Notes under the pieces: model-generated | Databases searched by the model: none | Seen by the model: the letters and a program-made list of their open reading frames with translations, nothing else | Told to the model about the DNA's origin: nothing | Shown here: piece after piece, positions 23,504 to 24,971 of the stretch | Layout of the letters: every line of letters starts with the position of its first letter | Position numbering within the stretch: the first letter of the stretch is position 1 | Assembly: GCA_016784425.1 (NCBI GenBank) | Contig: JADHUQ010000009.1 | Span: forward strand, 1 to 24,971 | Origin: Candidatus Delongbacteria bacterium | GTDB lineage: Bacteria; CAIWAD01; BS150m-G50 | Length of the DNA stretch: 24,971 nt | Reading direction: 5' to 3' | Position numbers and translations under genes: made by a program

Positions 23504-24346
23504 TTACCGCTCCATCAACCGCTGCAGTTCCCGCATGGTAACCTCGTTGCGTTCATCCCGTACCAATGGCGAGTAGATCCGTTCAAAGCGGATGAGACTG
23601 CTGTCGAATTCAGTGACCAGCAGCTCCTCCTGATAGAGACCGGCTCGTGCCTGTTCGTGCCCGTTCGGCTGCCAGACACCGGACCCACCCCAGAACCCGA
23701 CCCCGTCGTCAAAACCAACCCGGTTGGCGAGAACCACGTAGGAGGACTGCACCTTGGAGTGAAACTTCATCAGCGACTCCCAGACCTGCGTGTTGTTGGA
23801 TACTTTATTATCGCTGACGCCGCGGATGGGGCTGTTGGTGGGAGCCAGCATCAGGGTGGCGCCGTCCTGCGCCAGGATCAGTGGACCGGTCGCATGCCAC
23901 CAGTCGTTGCAAACCAGCATCCCGACCCGTCCGAACTTGGTGTCGAAAGCACGGATATGCTGCCCGGGTGAGAAAAAGCGGCGTTCCTCAAACATGCCAT
24001 AGGTCGGCAGGTAGATTTTGCGATGAATGTGGACAATATGTCCATCCTCGATATAGGCCTGGCTGTTATAGAACTGAAAGTCCTCCGACAGCTCGACGAA
24101 ACCGACCACCAGTGATATTTTCCAGGATAGTTCCAGTAGCGGCTGCCAGAAGTCAGCGTCCGGTTTCAACGCGACGTCATACACCTGGTCGCGCAACCAG
24201 TAGCCGGTGAGGGACAGCTCCGGGAATACCACCAGGGATGCCTCCTCGTCGATAGCGCGCTGAATGTAGTCGTAATGAGTTTCCAGATTGGCCGGCAGGT
24301 TCCCCAGTTTCGGGTTTATCTGGGCGATGGCGATATTGAATTTCAT
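23504..24346 (-). CDS. nitrilase-superfamily carbon-nitrogen hydrolase
   Basis: A 280-residue cytosolic amidase of the nitrilase superfamily. The catalytic triad is complete: E43 in FPELSLTGY, K110 in HRKIYLPTYG and C146 in MLVCNDWWH, with the second structural Glu at about E120 (GMFEERRFF). The sequence around K110 and E120 and 'FPELSLTGYWLRD' resemble the glutaminase domain of glutamine-dependent NAD synthetases and related stand-alone amidases, but no synthetase domain is fused, and length is normal for a stand-alone enzyme. Substrate is unknown (an amide such as omega-amide, carbamoyl or glutamine). The start ATG has AGGA six bases upstream and overlaps the stop of a doubtful 77-codon frame by 4 nt. 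Convergent with the preceding cargo gene. Confidence 0.9.
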   Translation of the reverse strand: MKFNIAIAQINPKLGNLPANLETHYDYIQRAIDEEASLVVFPELSLTGYWLRDQVYDVALKPDADFWQPLLELSWKISLVVGFVELSEDFQFYNSQAYIEDGHIVHIHRKIYLPTYGMFEERRFFSPGQHIRAFDTKFGRVGMLVCNDWWHATGPLILAQDGATLMLAPTNSPIRGVSDNKVSNNTQVWESLMKFHSKVQSSYVVLANRVGFDDGVGFWGGSGVWQPNGHEQARAGLYQEELLVTEFDSSLIRFERIYSPLVRDERNEVTMRELQRLMER

Positions 24347-24971
24347 TTACTGTCCTGTGTTCGGCGGTTAGCAAAAGTTATAAATGACTCTAAAATGGAA
24401 CGAGCCGCCGTCAGTTCCAACCTGATTGTATGATCGGCGTTAAAGGATTGCGAATTGAGACGGCGCAGAGTAAAGCTCAACATACCATTGTGTACGAATA
24501 ACCAGGCGGCGCTCATCTTTGCAACAAACAGGCAGATTGTCAATGTATTTATAGGCGCTAAATCGATATGGGCCAATCCCTTTTGAAATAGTGATGCTCA
24601 CTTGAAATGTCCGTTATATAATGGAGACAGCGGCATCACTTATACCGCGCCTTGCTCCGTTGTATAAGGCAACTACCAAAGCCGCGCTATTAATAGTATT
24701 TCCCGAAATGCACTAATTCAAACGGTCAGCTTAACTGGGAAATACTATAGTTCCGGGCTTCAGACGTTCACCCCCGGGTTCTGGTGACATCTACAGCAGG
24801 GTACTATCTGCTCGCTGTTCAGGGGTGGAGTAACATGAGGAGTAGCGGAGGGGGTTTTTATGGGGGTTTCTAATTAGTCAGAGCGTTTGTCGGCGCGGGG
24901 TCATCGGCGGTCAGCACGAAAGAACTTGAGGAAATGTTTGTCGCCCCTGCGCCGAGTATCCTGCGAACTAA
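24347..24971. other. 625-bp region with no supported gene
   Basis: Upstream of the amidohydrolase, this holds only a TTG-initiated 77-codon minus-strand frame (24343-24576) that ends ATGA on the amidohydrolase start; it has no good ribosome site and no recognisable family, so I do not call it a gene. It also holds a 12-bp perfect inverted repeat (24693-24748) and a GC-rich imperfect stem, CGGCGCGGGG with CCCCTGCGCCG (24891-24900 with 24944-24954). The amidohydrolase promoter should be in this region. Confidence 0.5.
24693..24748. repeat. 12-bp perfect inverted repeat
   Basis: ATAGTATTTCCC (24693-24704) and GGGAAATACTAT (24737-24748) are exact inverted copies separated by 32 bp with no T-run outside. 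It could be the ends of a tiny non-autonomous element or a stable hairpin; no ORF lies inside. Confidence 0.6.

Noticed and set aside
24343..24576. 77-codon minus-strand frame as a real gene
   Set aside because: TTG start, ribosome site too close, no recognisable domain. Only the ATGA overlap argues for it, so it is left as an observation.

Overview
The window looks like chromosomal DNA from an uncultured, diderm, non-phototrophic bacterium of the FCB superphylum or a related candidate phylum. The main evidence is two secreted proteins (genes at 10653-12938 and 22107-23399) that end in the 'NYPNPFNP-(S/T)TTI...' sorting domain of type IX secretion cargo. An OmpA-type outer membrane protein with thrombospondin type 3 repeats, a periplasmic DsbD and a signal-peptide-bearing tricorn-like protease all imply an outer membrane. 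No rRNA, tRNA, phage gene, transposase or CRISPR array was seen. The exact phylum cannot be fixed from the sequence alone.

Layout. Positions 1-449 are non-coding and repeat-rich: two tandem 116-bp units, then two copies of a REP-like hairpin element, the second of which runs into the queC stop codon. A minus-strand operon dsbD-queE-queC (3637 to 442) follows; it pairs a thiol-disulfide electron shuttle with two enzymes of 7-deazaguanine (queuosine precursor) synthesis. Next on the minus strand is a 1020-residue tricorn-type protease (6911 to 3849). Between it and a divergent small Spy/CpxP/ZraP-like periplasmic protein (7484-8008) sit a 164-bp fully palindromic MITE-like element and a good match to a sigma-54 promoter. 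A UbiA-type prenyltransferase of the DPPR-synthase type (minus) is followed by divergent spmA-spmB and the first T9SS cargo gene (plus). Then come, all on the minus strand, a heterodimeric ABC exporter pair (16488 to 12965), a membrane histidine kinase with an NtrC-family sigma-54 response regulator (19958 to 16835), and the OmpA/TSP3 protein (21619 to 20264) with its terminator. The second T9SS cargo gene (plus) and a nitrilase-superfamily amidohydrolase (minus) close the coding part. The last ~600 bp hold no gene I can support.

How the parts may work together. The most interesting link is between the kinase/sigma-54 regulator pair and the sigma-54 promoter in front of the Spy/ZraP-like gene 10-12 kb away. 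This is the logic of the enterobacterial ZraP-ZraSR envelope-stress system, but split into two loci; it is an inference from motifs. Much of the window (DsbD, tricorn, Spy-like chaperone, OmpA, exporter, secreted proteins) concerns the cell envelope and protein export.
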